Shown: piece after piece, positions 51,070 through 59,836 of the stretch | Layout: the number at the start of each line of letters is the position of its first letter | Numbering within the stretch: the stretch's first letter is position 1 | Source: Thermopolyspora sp040678635 | GTDB lineage: Bacteria > Actinomycetota > Actinomycetes > Streptosporangiales > Streptosporangiaceae | Assembly (NCBI RefSeq): GCF_040678635.1 | Contig: NZ_JBFATZ010000009.1 | Location: 1-64,000, forward strand | Length of the DNA stretch: 64,000 nt | Reading direction: 5' to 3' | Translations under genes and position numbers: made by a program | Notes under the pieces: model-generated | Database searches by the model: none | What the model saw: the letters and a program-made list of their open reading frames with translations, nothing else | Told to the model about the DNA's origin: nothing

Positions 51070-52773
51070 ATGACCGCACCGCTTGACACCGACATCATCA
51101 TCGTCGGCGGCGGCCCCGTGGGGCTGACCGCCGCAATGGACCTGAACAGCCGAGGCGTGAGGTCCCTCGTGATCGAGTCACGCCGCTACCTCGAGGCCCC
51201 GAACGTGAAGTGCAATCACGTGGCCTCGCGGACGATGGAGCGATTGCGTCGCCTCGGCGTCGCGGACCAGGTACGGGCGGCGGGACTTCCGTCCGACTAT
51301 CCGCAGGACATCGCCTTCCGGACAACGATGACCGGGATCGAGTTCGGCCGCATCCCGATCCCCTCGACCGCGCGGCGCCGCTCCGACCCGGTGGGACCGG
51401 ACGCGGACTGGGCGACCCCCGAGCCGCCGCACCGCGTGAACCAGAAGTACCTGGAACCGGTCCTCATGGCGCACGCCGCGGGCCTTCCGCTGGTGACGCT
51501 GCTCAACGAGACCCGCTACCTCGACTTCGAGCAGGACGAGCACGGGGTCTCGGCACGGATCGTGGATCGCGATGGCGTGGAGCGGACGGTCCGCGGCCGC
51601 TTCCTCATCGGTGCCGATGGGGGGCGCTCAGCGGTGCGGAAGAAGATCGGCGCGACGTTCCGTGGCGACCCGGTGCTGCAGCGCGTGCAGTCGACCTGCA
51701 TCCGCGCGTCGGGCCTGTACGAACTGATGCCGGGAGAACGCGCGTGGGGCTACTACATCTTCAATCCGCGACGCAACGGGCACGTCTACGCCATCGACGG
51801 CAAGGGGACATTCCTCGTCCACAACTACCTGACGCCCGAGGAGGACGACGGCTCGGGGGTCGACCGCGACGCCGCGATCCGCACGATTCTCGGAGTCGAC
51901 TCGTCGTTCGACTACGACGTGGTGTCGAAGGAGGATTGGATCGCGCGCCGTCTGGTCGCTGACCGTCTGAGAGACCGCCGCGCGTTCATCGCCGGAGACG
52001 CCGCCCATCTCTGGGTGCCATATGCCGGGTACGGCATGAACGCTGGCATCGCGGACGTGCTTAACCTTACGTGGGTACTCAGTGCATACATCGCAGGCTG
52101 GGGCGACGAGGGCATCCTGGATGCGTATGAAGCGGAACGCCTGCCAATCACCGACCAGGTCTCGCGGTTCGCCATGGCGCACCAACGCAAGATCGCGCAG
52201 AGCGACGTCCCGCTCGAGATCGAAGACACGACGGTGGCCGGGCAGGTCGCTCGCCGACGTCTCGGCGAGCAGGCGTACGCGCTGAACGTGCAGCAGTTCG
52301 CGGCGGCCGGCCTCAACTACGGCTACTCGTATTCGCGTTCGCCGATCATCGCCTATGACGGCGAGTCCGCCCCCGCGTACACGATGGGGTCCTACACACC
52401 CTCGACGGTCCCCGGCTGCCGCGCGCCGCACTTCTGGCTGGCGGACGGGACGTCTCTGTACGACGAACTCGGGAAGGGCTACACCGTGTTGAGCCTCGGC
52501 GACCCCGCAGAGCTTCGGGGTCTCCTCGATGCCGCGGACGCTGTCGGTGTTCCGCTGAAGGTGATCGACATCGATCGAGCGCTCGCACCGGCCACGTACC
52601 GGCACAACTACCTCATCGTGCGCGACGACCAGCACGTGGCCTGGCGTGGCGATACGGCGCCGAAGGATCCCGGGGCCCTCCTCGACCGCCTTCGCGGTCG
52701 GCTTCCGGCGCCCGTCAGCGGGGAGCCCGGCGACATCGTGGCGGTCGACGCCGTCGCGGCCGGCACGGCTTAG
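51070..52773 (+). CDS. FAD-dependent aromatic monooxygenase (PheA/MhpA-like)
   Basis: 567 residues of the single-component flavin hydroxylase family (FAD_binding_3). FAD motif GGGPVGL at 13-19, the DG motif IGADGGRSAVRKK near 180, and the GD motif AGDAAHLWVPYAGYGMNAG near 300. A C-terminal thioredoxin-like region completes the phenol-hydroxylase layout. It hydroxylates a phenolic or hydroxybenzoate-type substrate using NAD(P)H. GGAAGGACC precedes the ATG. Last gene of the plus-strand catabolic series. Confidence 0.88.
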   Translation: MTAPLDTDIIIVGGGPVGLTAAMDLNSRGVRSLVIESRRYLEAPNVKCNHVASRTMERLRRLGVADQVRAAGLPSDYPQDIAFRTTMTGIEFGRIPIPSTARRRSDPVGPDADWATPEPPHRVNQKYLEPVLMAHAAGLPLVTLLNETRYLDFEQDEHGVSARIVDRDGVERTVRGRFLIGADGGRSAVRKKIGATFRGDPVLQRVQSTCIRASGLYELMPGERAWGYYIFNPRRNGHVYAIDGKGTFLVHNYLTPEEDDGSGVDRDAAIRTILGVDSSFDYDVVSKEDWIARRLVADRLRDRRAFIAGDAAHLWVPYAGYGMNAGIADVLNLTWVLSAYIAGWGDEGILDAYEAERLPITDQVSRFAMAHQRKIAQSDVPLEIEDTTVAGQVARRRLGEQAYALNVQQFAAAGLNYGYSYSRSPIIAYDGESAPAYTMGSYTPSTVPGCRAPHFWLADGTSLYDELGKGYTVLSLGDPAELRGLLDAADAVGVPLKVIDIDRALAPATYRHNYLIVRDDQHVAWRGDTAPKDPGALLDRLRGRLPAPVSGEPGDIVAVDAVAAGTA

Positions 52774-53101
52774 GCTCGCGCGATCGCCGGGCACCACCAT
52801 GGCCATTGAGGGCAGGGTCGAGTTCGAGCCGGTGGACCGGTGCTGTTCAGCGTGACGGTGCTCGCGCTGATGCCGCCCGTCCTGTTCACGATCGAAGCGC
52901 CCGACGACGACCCCGCCCCGATGCCGCGAACCCGGTGCCGGACCAGTTCCGCGATTTCGCCGTCTATCGGCATGTCCACGGGTGTGGCATGCCGGTAGAC
53001 GGCGAGATCTTTTTCGCCCTCGTCGATCGCAATGCTCGTCGGCGTGGTGCGGTGGGGCGGCGGGAGGACGGTCTTCCTCGCGCCGCTATGGTGCGCGCGG
53101 G
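52774..53101. other. Gene-less stretch between convergent catabolic units
   Basis: It separates the plus-strand monooxygenase from the end of the minus-strand aldolase. The fragments VLFSVTVLALMPPVLFTIEA (from about 52840) and PDQFRDFAVYRHVHG (from about 52935) lie in different frames and look like pieces of a decayed gene; I cannot name it. No convincing terminator hairpin. Confidence 0.35.
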
Positions 53102-53911
53102 TCAGTAGCCCGCCCTGGATGGAGCGGGCGGCTTGGGAATGAACGCACTGCTGAGCGCCTCCGAACCGCGCGCCAGCAGTGACACATCAGCACCGACCAG
53201 GATGAACGACGCGCCGGCGTCGAGGTAGTCGCGGGCGGTCTCCGGGTCGAAGGCGTTCACGCCGACAGGCTTGCCCGCCTTGCGTACTGCCTCGAAGGTG
53301 CGCCGCACGGCGGCGGTCACGTCCGGATGGGTCTGTCGGCCGAGCACGCCCATCGACGCGGCGAGGTCGGAGGGGCCGACGAAGACGCCGTCGACGCCGT
53401 CGACGGCCGCGATCTCGGCGGCCGCTTCGACGCCTTCGATCGTCTCGATCTGCACGAACAGCGCGACCAGCTCGTTCGCGCGCTCGAGATATCCGTCGAT
53501 GCGGCTCCAGCGTGCGGCGCGGGCAAGCGCGCTGCCCACGCCGCGGACGCCGTCGGGCGGATAGCGTACAGCGCGCACCAGTTCGGCCGCCTGGACGGCG
53601 CTGTTCACCATGGGGATCAAAAGGTTCTGCGCGCCGAGGTCGAGCAGCTGCTTGATGATGACGGTGTCGCCCACGGGCGCGCGCACGAGCGGGGTGACCG
53701 GGTAGGCGGCGATGGCCTGCAGCTGGGCGAGCGTCGACTCGAGCCCATTGGGGGAGTGTTCGGTGTCCACGAGCAGCCAGTCCAGCCCCGAGCCGGCGCA
53801 GATCTCGGCGACGAGCGGGCTGCCCGAGCAGATCCACATGCCGATCTGGGCCCGATCTGAGGTGGCCAGGCGATCCCGGAACGTGGGTGTCGGTGTCAGG
53901 TGAAACGGCAT
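53102..53911 (-). CDS. hpaI: HpcH/HpaI-type class II aldolase
   Basis: 269 residues of the HpcH/HpaI aldolase family. Divalent-metal aldolase that splits 4-hydroxy-2-oxoheptanedioate into pyruvate and succinate semialdehyde. Motifs: IGMWICSGSPLVAEI, DWLLVDTEHSPNG (His as general base), VQIETIEGVEAA (metal Glu) and GVFVGPSDLAASMG (metal Asp). ATG 53911 overlaps the hydratase stop by 16 bases. Last gene of the homoprotocatechuate operon. Confidence 0.9.
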   Translation of the reverse strand: MPFHLTPTPTFRDRLATSDRAQIGMWICSGSPLVAEICAGSGLDWLLVDTEHSPNGLESTLAQLQAIAAYPVTPLVRAPVGDTVIIKQLLDLGAQNLLIPMVNSAVQAAELVRAVRYPPDGVRGVGSALARAARWSRIDGYLERANELVALFVQIETIEGVEAAAEIAAVDGVDGVFVGPSDLAASMGVLGRQTHPDVTAAVRRTFEAVRKAGKPVGVNAFDPETARDYLDAGASFILVGADVSLLARGSEALSSAFIPKPPAPSRAGY

Positions 53912-54681
53912 GCGATCGTCCCCAATGCCCCGTAGTCGGCGAGGACCGTGTCGCCGGGGTGAACCCACATGGGCCGGGTGAACGATCCCGCGAGGATGAT
54001 CTCGCCGGCCTCCAGGCGGGTGCCGTGCTGCGCGAGCTTGTTCGCGAGCCAGGCCACACCGTTCGCGGGATGATTCAGCACCGCCGCCGCGACGCCGGAC
54101 TCCTCGATCGTCTCGTTGCGGTACAGCAGGGCCGAGACCCACCGCAGATCGACCTGGCCGATGGCGACGGGGTTGCCGCCGTAGACCATCGCGCCCATCG
54201 CCGCATTGTCGCTGATCGTGTCGACGATGGTGCGCCCCTGCAGCTCGATGCGCGAGCTGAGGATCTCCAGCGCCGGGACGACGTACTCGGTCGCGCGCAG
54301 CACGTCGAACAGGGTCACCTGGGGTCCTTCGAGCGGGTCGGCGAGCACGAAGGCGAGCTCGACCTCGATGCGCACGTTGGAGAACCGCCCGTGCTCGATG
54401 ACCGCGCCGTTCTCATAAACCATGTCGGCGAAGATCGCGCCGTAGTCGGGCTCGCTGATTCCGGTCGCCGCCTGCATGACCTTCGAGGTGAGGCCGATCT
54501 TGCGGCCGACGGGCCTTCGGCCGGCGGCGATGCCGCGCTCGCGCCAGATGTTCTGCACGGCGTAGGAGTCCTCGATGGTCATGTCGGGGTGCCGCGCCGT
54601 GAGCAGCGGCACGGTCGTGCGCTCCTCCTCCGCGCGTCGCAGCTCGTCGGCGATCGCCGTGAGCGTGCCGGTGTCGAGCAT
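53896..54681 (-). CDS. hpaH: 2-oxo-hept-3-ene-1,7-dioate hydratase
   Basis: 261 residues of the hydratase/decarboxylase family (HpaH, MhpD-like). Marks are DSYAVQNIWRERGIAAGR, VGRKIGLTSKVMQ, SEPDYGAIFADM, RIEVELAFVL (metal Glu pair) and ALEILSSRIELQ. It adds water to 2-oxohept-3-enedioate before the HpaI aldolase. ATG 54681 follows TAGGAG. Nine bases downstream of hpaD. Confidence 0.9.
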   Translation of the reverse strand: MLDTGTLTAIADELRRAEEERTTVPLLTARHPDMTIEDSYAVQNIWRERGIAAGRRPVGRKIGLTSKVMQAATGISEPDYGAIFADMVYENGAVIEHGRFSNVRIEVELAFVLADPLEGPQVTLFDVLRATEYVVPALEILSSRIELQGRTIVDTISDNAAMGAMVYGGNPVAIGQVDLRWVSALLYRNETIEESGVAAAVLNHPANGVAWLANKLAQHGTRLEAGEIILAGSFTRPMWVHPGDTVLADYGALGTIACRFT

Positions 54682-54690
54682 CCGCGTCTC

Positions 54691-55809
54691 CTAGAGCTGA
54701 TGGCCGAGCTTGTACTCGCCCTGCTTCCAGCTCGGTAGCTGATCGGCCGCATCATCGGGACGGGTGTAAGAGAAGCCGTCGGCGCCGATCGTGACGGCCA
54801 TCTCGCTGTCATCCGTGCGGGCGATGATGGGCTGGGGGTTGCCGTCGAGGTCGAGCACGGCGGACGCCTCGGTGTACCAGCTGGGCACGACCGGGTTGCC
54901 CCACCAGTCGCGGCGCTGGTTATCGTGCACGTCCCACGTCACGGTGGGATTGTCGGGATCGCCGGTGTAGTAGTCCTGCGTGTAGATCTCCACGCGGTGG
55001 CCGTCGGGGTCGCGCAGGTACAGATAGAACGCGTTCGACACGCCGTGACGTCCGGGGCCGCGCTCGATCGCGTCGGAGCGGCGCAGGGCGCCGAGCTTGT
55101 CGCAGACCGCGAGGATGTTGTGCTTCTCGTGCGTCGCGAACGCGACGTGGTGCATCCGCGGGCCGTCGCCGCCGGTGAACGCGGCGTCGTGCACGGTCGG
55201 CTTGCGCCGCATCCACGCCGCGTAGACGGTGCCCGCTTCGTCCTGGATGTCCTCGGTGACGCGGAAGCCGAGATCCTTCATGTAGGCCACGGCGCGCGGC
55301 ACGTCCGGGGTCACCTGGTTGAAGTGATCCAGGCGCACGAGCGCACCCGGGGTGTAGAGGTCGTAGCGCCAGGTGAGGCGCTCGACGTGCTGCACATCGT
55401 GGAAGAACTCGTACGGGAAGCCCAGCGGGTCTTCCACGCGCACGGAGTCGCCGATCCCCTTCACGAAGCCCTCCGCGCGGCGCTCCACGCGGCATCCCAG
55501 CTCGGTGTAGAACGCTACGGCCTTGTCGAGGTCCTCCGGCGTGCGCACCCGGAACGAGAACGCGGCGACCGCCGGGATCGGGCCCTTGCGCAGCACGAGG
55601 TTGTGGTGGATGAACTCCTCGAAGCTGCGCAGGTAGATGGTGTTCTCGTCCTCCGCGGTGACGACGAGGTCGAGCACGTCGACGTAGAACTCGCGGCTCG
55701 CGGCAAGGTCGGTGACGACCAGTTCCATGTACGCGCAGCGCACGATGTCGGGCGGCGGCACGGTCGGGGTGGGGATCGGGTTGCCGGCGTGCTGGTTGAT
55801 GGTGTTCAT
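54691..55809 (-). CDS. hpaD: Homoprotocatechuate (3,4-dihydroxyphenylacetate) 2,3-dioxygenase
   Basis: 372 residues of the type I extradiol family. Metal ligands are His162 (RLDHFN), His221 (MHHVAF) and Glu274 (VEIYT). With an offset of seven these equal His155, His214 and Glu267 of the Brevibacterium fuscum enzyme, and the second-sphere residues also match (His207, Asn164, Tyr264, His255). The enzyme cleaves homoprotocatechuate to 5-carboxymethyl-2-hydroxymuconate semialdehyde using Fe(II) or Mn(II). Second member of a six-gene overlapping minus-strand operon. Confidence 0.95.
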   Translation of the reverse strand: MNTINQHAGNPIPTPTVPPPDIVRCAYMELVVTDLAASREFYVDVLDLVVTAEDENTIYLRSFEEFIHHNLVLRKGPIPAVAAFSFRVRTPEDLDKAVAFYTELGCRVERRAEGFVKGIGDSVRVEDPLGFPYEFFHDVQHVERLTWRYDLYTPGALVRLDHFNQVTPDVPRAVAYMKDLGFRVTEDIQDEAGTVYAAWMRRKPTVHDAAFTGGDGPRMHHVAFATHEKHNILAVCDKLGALRRSDAIERGPGRHGVSNAFYLYLRDPDGHRVEIYTQDYYTGDPDNPTVTWDVHDNQRRDWWGNPVVPSWYTEASAVLDLDGNPQPIIARTDDSEMAVTIGADGFSYTRPDDAADQLPSWKQGEYKLGHQL

Positions 55810-55871
55810 GTTCCGCGTCCTTGCATGTGTGGTGTCGGATGCGTGCGGGGTGTGTCAGTGGGCCGGGTGTG

Positions 55872-57404
55872 TCAGTGGGCCGAGGTGGCGGCCTTGCCGA
55901 AAGTGGGGTTGTGGGGCTTGCCCAGCGAGACGTGCACCGCCTGCTGGTGGGTGTAGAAGTCGATCGAGCGGTAGCCGCCCTCGTGTCCGAGGCCGGAGGC
56001 CTTGACGCCGCCGAACGGGGTGCGCAGGTCGCGCTCGTTGTTCGAGTTGAGCCAGACCATGCCGGCCTCGATGCTCTGCGCGAAGTTGTGCGCCCGGGTC
56101 AGATCGGTGGTCCACACGTAGGCGGCGAGCCCGTACTTCACGCCGTTCGCCAGCGCGAGCGCCTCCTCGTCGGTGTCGAACGGCGTGATCGCCACGACCG
56201 GGCCGAAGATCTCCTCCTGGAAGATGCGCGCCTCCGGCCGCACGTCCGCGAACACGGTCGGGGCGACGTAGTTCCCGGTCGGGAACCCCTCGGGGCGCCC
56301 TCCGCCGGCGACGAGGCGACCCTCGGTCTTGCCGATCTCGATGTAGCGCATGACCTTCTCGTAGTGCTCGGGATGCACCAGCGCCCCGACCTCGGTCTTC
56401 GGGTCCTGCGGGTCGCCGACCACGACCCGCGACGCCTGCGCGGCGTACCGCTCGACGAACTCGTCGTAGATCTCGCGCTGCACCAAAATCCGGCTGCCCG
56501 CCGTGCAGCGCTCGCCGTTGAGCGAGAATACCCCGAAGATGGTGGCATCGATCGCCGTGGCGAGGTCGGCGTCGGCGAACACGATCGCGGGCGACTTGCC
56601 GCCGAGCTCCATCGAGAGCCCCTTCAGATAGGGGGCGGCGTTGCCGAAGATGATCTGCCCGGTGCGGCTCTCCCCGGTGAAGGAGATGAGCGGCACGTCC
56701 GGGTGCTTCACGAGCGCGTCACCGGCCTCCTCGCCGAGGCCGTTGACGAGGTTGAAGACGCCCTGCGGTAGCCCCGCCTCCTCGAAGATGCCCGCCCACA
56801 GCTGCGCCGACAGCGGCGTGAACTCGGCGGGCTTGAGCACGACGGTGTTCCCGGTCGCGAGCGCGGGGGCCAGCTTCCACGACTCGAGCATGAACGGCGT
56901 GTTCCACGGCGTGATGAGCCCCGCGACGCCGATCGGCTTGCGGTTGACATAGTTGATCTGACGGCCCGGCACCTTGAACGCGTCGTCAACCTGGGCGACG
57001 ATCAGGTCGGCGAAGAAGCGGAAGTTCTCGGCCGCCCGGCGTGCCTGCCCGAGGGCCTGGGTGATCGGCAGTCCGGAGTCGAAGCTCTCCAACTCGGCGA
57101 GGCGGGCGTCGCGCGACTCGACGATGTCGGCGATGCGGTGCAGCACGCGGGAGCGGTCCCGGGCCCGCAGCCGAGGCCACGCGCCGTCGGTGAAGGCACG
57201 GCGGGCCGCCGCGACCGCCGCATCGACGTCCGCCTGCTTGCCGGCCGCCGCGCTCAGGTAAGGCTCGTTGGTGGCCGGGTCGAGCACCTCGAACGTCCCG
57301 CCGCCGACCGAGTCGACGAAGGCGCCGTCGATGTAGTGCCGGATGCTTGTGGGGAGACCTTCGGGCACGCGACGTGTTGCGGCGGTGACGAAGGTGTCGG
57401 TCAT
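55872..57404 (-). CDS. hpaE: 5-carboxymethyl-2-hydroxymuconate semialdehyde dehydrogenase
   Basis: 510 residues of the aldehyde dehydrogenase superfamily. Catalytic Cys300 in LNGERCTAGSR, general base Glu266 in MELGGKSP, and cofactor motifs TPWNTPF and FTGESRTG. HpaE oxidises the ring-cleavage product with NAD. Its position directly before hpaD supports the assignment. ATG overlaps the stop of the GntR gene by four bases. Confidence 0.92.
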   Translation of the reverse strand: MTDTFVTAATRRVPEGLPTSIRHYIDGAFVDSVGGGTFEVLDPATNEPYLSAAAGKQADVDAAVAAARRAFTDGAWPRLRARDRSRVLHRIADIVESRDARLAELESFDSGLPITQALGQARRAAENFRFFADLIVAQVDDAFKVPGRQINYVNRKPIGVAGLITPWNTPFMLESWKLAPALATGNTVVLKPAEFTPLSAQLWAGIFEEAGLPQGVFNLVNGLGEEAGDALVKHPDVPLISFTGESRTGQIIFGNAAPYLKGLSMELGGKSPAIVFADADLATAIDATIFGVFSLNGERCTAGSRILVQREIYDEFVERYAAQASRVVVGDPQDPKTEVGALVHPEHYEKVMRYIEIGKTEGRLVAGGGRPEGFPTGNYVAPTVFADVRPEARIFQEEIFGPVVAITPFDTDEEALALANGVKYGLAAYVWTTDLTRAHNFAQSIEAGMVWLNSNNERDLRTPFGGVKASGLGHEGGYRSIDFYTHQQAVHVSLGKPHNPTFGKAATSAH

Positions 57405-58141
57405 GTCGTGCCTCCGGAGGCAGGTGGAGTGGATGAGGATGCCGCAGAGGCGCTATCGGGATTCTTGGCGGCGATGAAGGCGTCCAGCGTCGCCCAGCGG
57501 TGGCGGCGGGCGGCCAGCTCGATCTCAAGCGGATCGGCACCCTCGGCGATGAGCCGCAGGATGTGTTTGTGCTCCTCCACGGAGTGGTGGGCGCGTCCGG
57601 GCACGAACGCGAACGTCGAGTCGCGGATCCCTGACAGGCGCGACCAACCGCGGTGGACCAGATCGAGGATGTGCGGATTGGGGCAGGGCCCGTACAGAAT
57701 CGAGTGAAACTCCTGGTTGAGCGCGGTGAACGTGCGCGCGTCGAAGTAATCCAGCAGGGCGATCATGCGGTCGTTCACCGCCCGCGCCCGGTCAAGGTGC
57801 TCCCCCGTCAGCAGCGGTGCCGAGAGCGCGGTGGCGACCCCCTCGATGACCCCTAGGGTCTGCATCGTGTGGATGTACTCGGTCTCGTCGACCAGGGCGA
57901 CCTGTGCGCCGACGTTGCGCTCGAAGGTGACGAGCCGCTCGGCTTCGAGACGGCGGATCGCCTCGCGCACGGGCACGACGCTCATCTGCAGGTGCTCGGC
58001 GATCGTGGCGAGCACGAGCCGGTAGCCAGGCCCGTACTCATGCCGCGCGATGCGCTCGCGGATCCACTCGTATGCCCGCTGCGACTTGCTCTGCCCTGCC
58101 CCGGGGCCGCCCGCGGGCGGGGTCGCCTGCACGTCCGTCAT
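57401..58141 (-). CDS. GntR-family regulator with FCD domain
   Basis: 246 residues. Winged helix at about 20-85 (RAYEWIRERIARHEYGPG, VVPVREAIRRLEAERLV) and an FCD ligand-binding domain at 95-225 (EGVATALSAPLL, ALNQEFHSILYG, HHSVEEHKHILRLIAEG) with metal-binding His residues. Such regulators repress catabolic operons until the inducer binds. It lies inside the hpa operon, overlapping both neighbours by four bases, so it is expressed with its targets. An AT-rich palindrome upstream of the operon is its likely site. Confidence 0.9.
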   Translation of the reverse strand: MTDVQATPPAGGPGAGQSKSQRAYEWIRERIARHEYGPGYRLVLATIAEHLQMSVVPVREAIRRLEAERLVTFERNVGAQVALVDETEYIHTMQTLGVIEGVATALSAPLLTGEHLDRARAVNDRMIALLDYFDARTFTALNQEFHSILYGPCPNPHILDLVHRGWSRLSGIRDSTFAFVPGRAHHSVEEHKHILRLIAEGADPLEIELAARRHRWATLDAFIAAKNPDSASAASSSTPPASGGTT

Positions 58142-59640
58142 GCGGGCCCCGCATTCTTCGCGGCGTCATAGGCGGCCCGCCACTGCGCGTTCAGGGGGAA
58201 CAGGCCCTCGACGGGGTGGCCCGCCGCAACCTGCTCCGCGATCCAGGCGTCCTCGTCCTCCTGCGCCAGCGCGGCATCGGCGACCTCCGCGGCGAGACCG
58301 GGCGGGATGACGATCACACCGTCGGAGTCGCCGACGATCACATCCCCCGGTTGCACGGTTGCGCCGCCGCAGGCGATCGTTACATCGACGTCCCACGGCA
58401 CGTGCTTGCGCCCTAGGACGGCCGGGTGCGCGCCTTGGGCGAAGACCGGTAGCCCGGTCTTGATGACCGCGTCGACGTCGCGAACGCTGCCGTCGGTGAC
58501 GACGCCGGCGGCGCCGCGGGCGCGGGCTCGGAGCGCGAGGATGTCGCCGAGCGTTCCCGACCCGGACTCGCCGCGGGCTTCGATGACGATGACCTCCCCG
58601 TCGCTGACGGTGTCGAATGCCCGCTTTTGGGCGTTGTAGCCGCCGCCGTGGCTGCGGAACAGATCCTCGCGGCCGGGCACGAACCGCAGCGTCTTCGCGG
58701 TGCCGACCAGCCGAGTCCCGGGACGCAGGGCGTGCACGCCCTCGATCGAGACGGCGTTGAGTCCCCGCTTGCGCAATTGTGCGGACAGGCCGGCGACGGG
58801 CACGCGCAGCAGCTTTTGCCGGAGCTCGTCGCTCAGGCCGTCAGGGGAGCCCGGGGCGGTGGTCTCCGGGGTCGTCGGCTCTGGCGGAAGCCCGGCCGCT
58901 TCCCGCGAGCCCCACGCCTCGGCGCGCTGCAGGTCGTTGACGGTCGGCTGGAAGCCGATGCCGGTGAACGGGGTCTTGCCTTGGAGCACGGTCGTGACGA
59001 GCCGCCCCGACGACGGCGTGTCCGGCGCCGTTGGGGCGTCTACCTCCACTTCCACCACGTCACCGGGAAGGACCACGCTCGACCCGGCCGGGGTACCGGT
59101 GAGGATCACGTCGCCCGTTTCGAGCGTGAAGTGCTGTGAGAGATCCGCGACGAACTGGGCGAGCGGGAAGATCAGCCCCGCCGTGGTGTCGTCCTGCACG
59201 AGTTCGCCGTTGACCCAGGTGCGCACCCGCAATGCACCCGGATCGATCGTCTGCGCATCGATGAGGGCCGGGCCCAGCGGCGTGAACCCGTCCCCGCCCT
59301 TCGAGCGGACGTTCGAGCCCTTGTCCGCTTCACGCAGGTCGTAGAGACCGAAGTCGTTCGCCGCGGTGACGGCGGCCACATGTTCCCAGGCGCGCTCCAG
59401 CGGCACCCATCGCGCCGGCTTGCCGATGACGAGGGCGATCTCGCCCTCGAACGCGAGCAGCTCGGTGCCGGCCGGGCGTTCGATCGTCCCGCCTGAGACG
59501 CCCACAGAACTCGCGGGCTTGAAGAAGTAGGACGGAGACGCGGGACGGCGTCCACGCTGATCCGCGCGTGATGCATAGCTCAGGTGCACCGCAACGATCT
59601 TGCCCGGCCGCTGCGGCACCGTCGTCATGTCGAAACCCAT
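58138..59640 (-). CDS. FAH-domain / RraA-domain fusion (HpaG-type role)
   Basis: 500 residues. Residues about 1-250 are a fumarylacetoacetate hydrolase-like domain (FEGEIALVIGKPARWV, TAANDFGLYDL, SKGGDGFTPLGPAL, GDVILTGTPAGS). Residues about 300-480 are an RraA domain (LGDILALRARARGAAGV, TDGSVRDVDAV). In the known homoprotocatechuate route HpaG joins two FAH-type halves, decarboxylase and isomerase. Here one half seems replaced by an RraA aldolase/decarboxylase domain, so the fusion may combine the isomerase with the decarboxylase (inference). ATG 59640 has GGAGAG six bases upstream. First gene of the hpa operon. Confidence 0.85.
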   Translation of the reverse strand: MGFDMTTVPQRPGKIVAVHLSYASRADQRGRRPASPSYFFKPASSVGVSGGTIERPAGTELLAFEGEIALVIGKPARWVPLERAWEHVAAVTAANDFGLYDLREADKGSNVRSKGGDGFTPLGPALIDAQTIDPGALRVRTWVNGELVQDDTTAGLIFPLAQFVADLSQHFTLETGDVILTGTPAGSSVVLPGDVVEVEVDAPTAPDTPSSGRLVTTVLQGKTPFTGIGFQPTVNDLQRAEAWGSREAAGLPPEPTTPETTAPGSPDGLSDELRQKLLRVPVAGLSAQLRKRGLNAVSIEGVHALRPGTRLVGTAKTLRFVPGREDLFRSHGGGYNAQKRAFDTVSDGEVIVIEARGESGSGTLGDILALRARARGAAGVVTDGSVRDVDAVIKTGLPVFAQGAHPAVLGRKHVPWDVDVTIACGGATVQPGDVIVGDSDGVIVIPPGLAAEVADAALAQEDEDAWIAEQVAAGHPVEGLFPLNAQWRAAYDAAKNAGPA

Positions 59641-59655
59641 CCGCACTCTCCGTAG

Positions 59656-59679
59656 ATCATATCTGAAATCATATACGAT
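59656..59679. promoter_or_regulatory. AT-rich operator-like element before the hpa operon
   Basis: Two ATCATAT copies 12 bases apart (59656-59662 and 59668-59674); the second extends to ATCATATACGAT, a 12-base near-palindrome with one mismatched pair. It is 16-39 bases before the FAH-RraA start, in otherwise GC-rich DNA. FCD-type GntR regulators often bind such AT-rich half-sites, so it is the likely target of the GntR protein in the operon. Confidence 0.5.
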
Positions 59680-59836
59680 TACAGAGCGAATGCAAGGAAG
59701 GACCTTGAACCTACACCCGCCTGCCCGCGCACCCCTCGACGCCCGCACGGTTCGGCGTGCCCTGGATGGTGAACATCGGGCAGCGGCGTAGCCGGTCTCG
59801 GCCGGCGCCGCCGCGCCGTACCCGCGGCCCGCCCGC

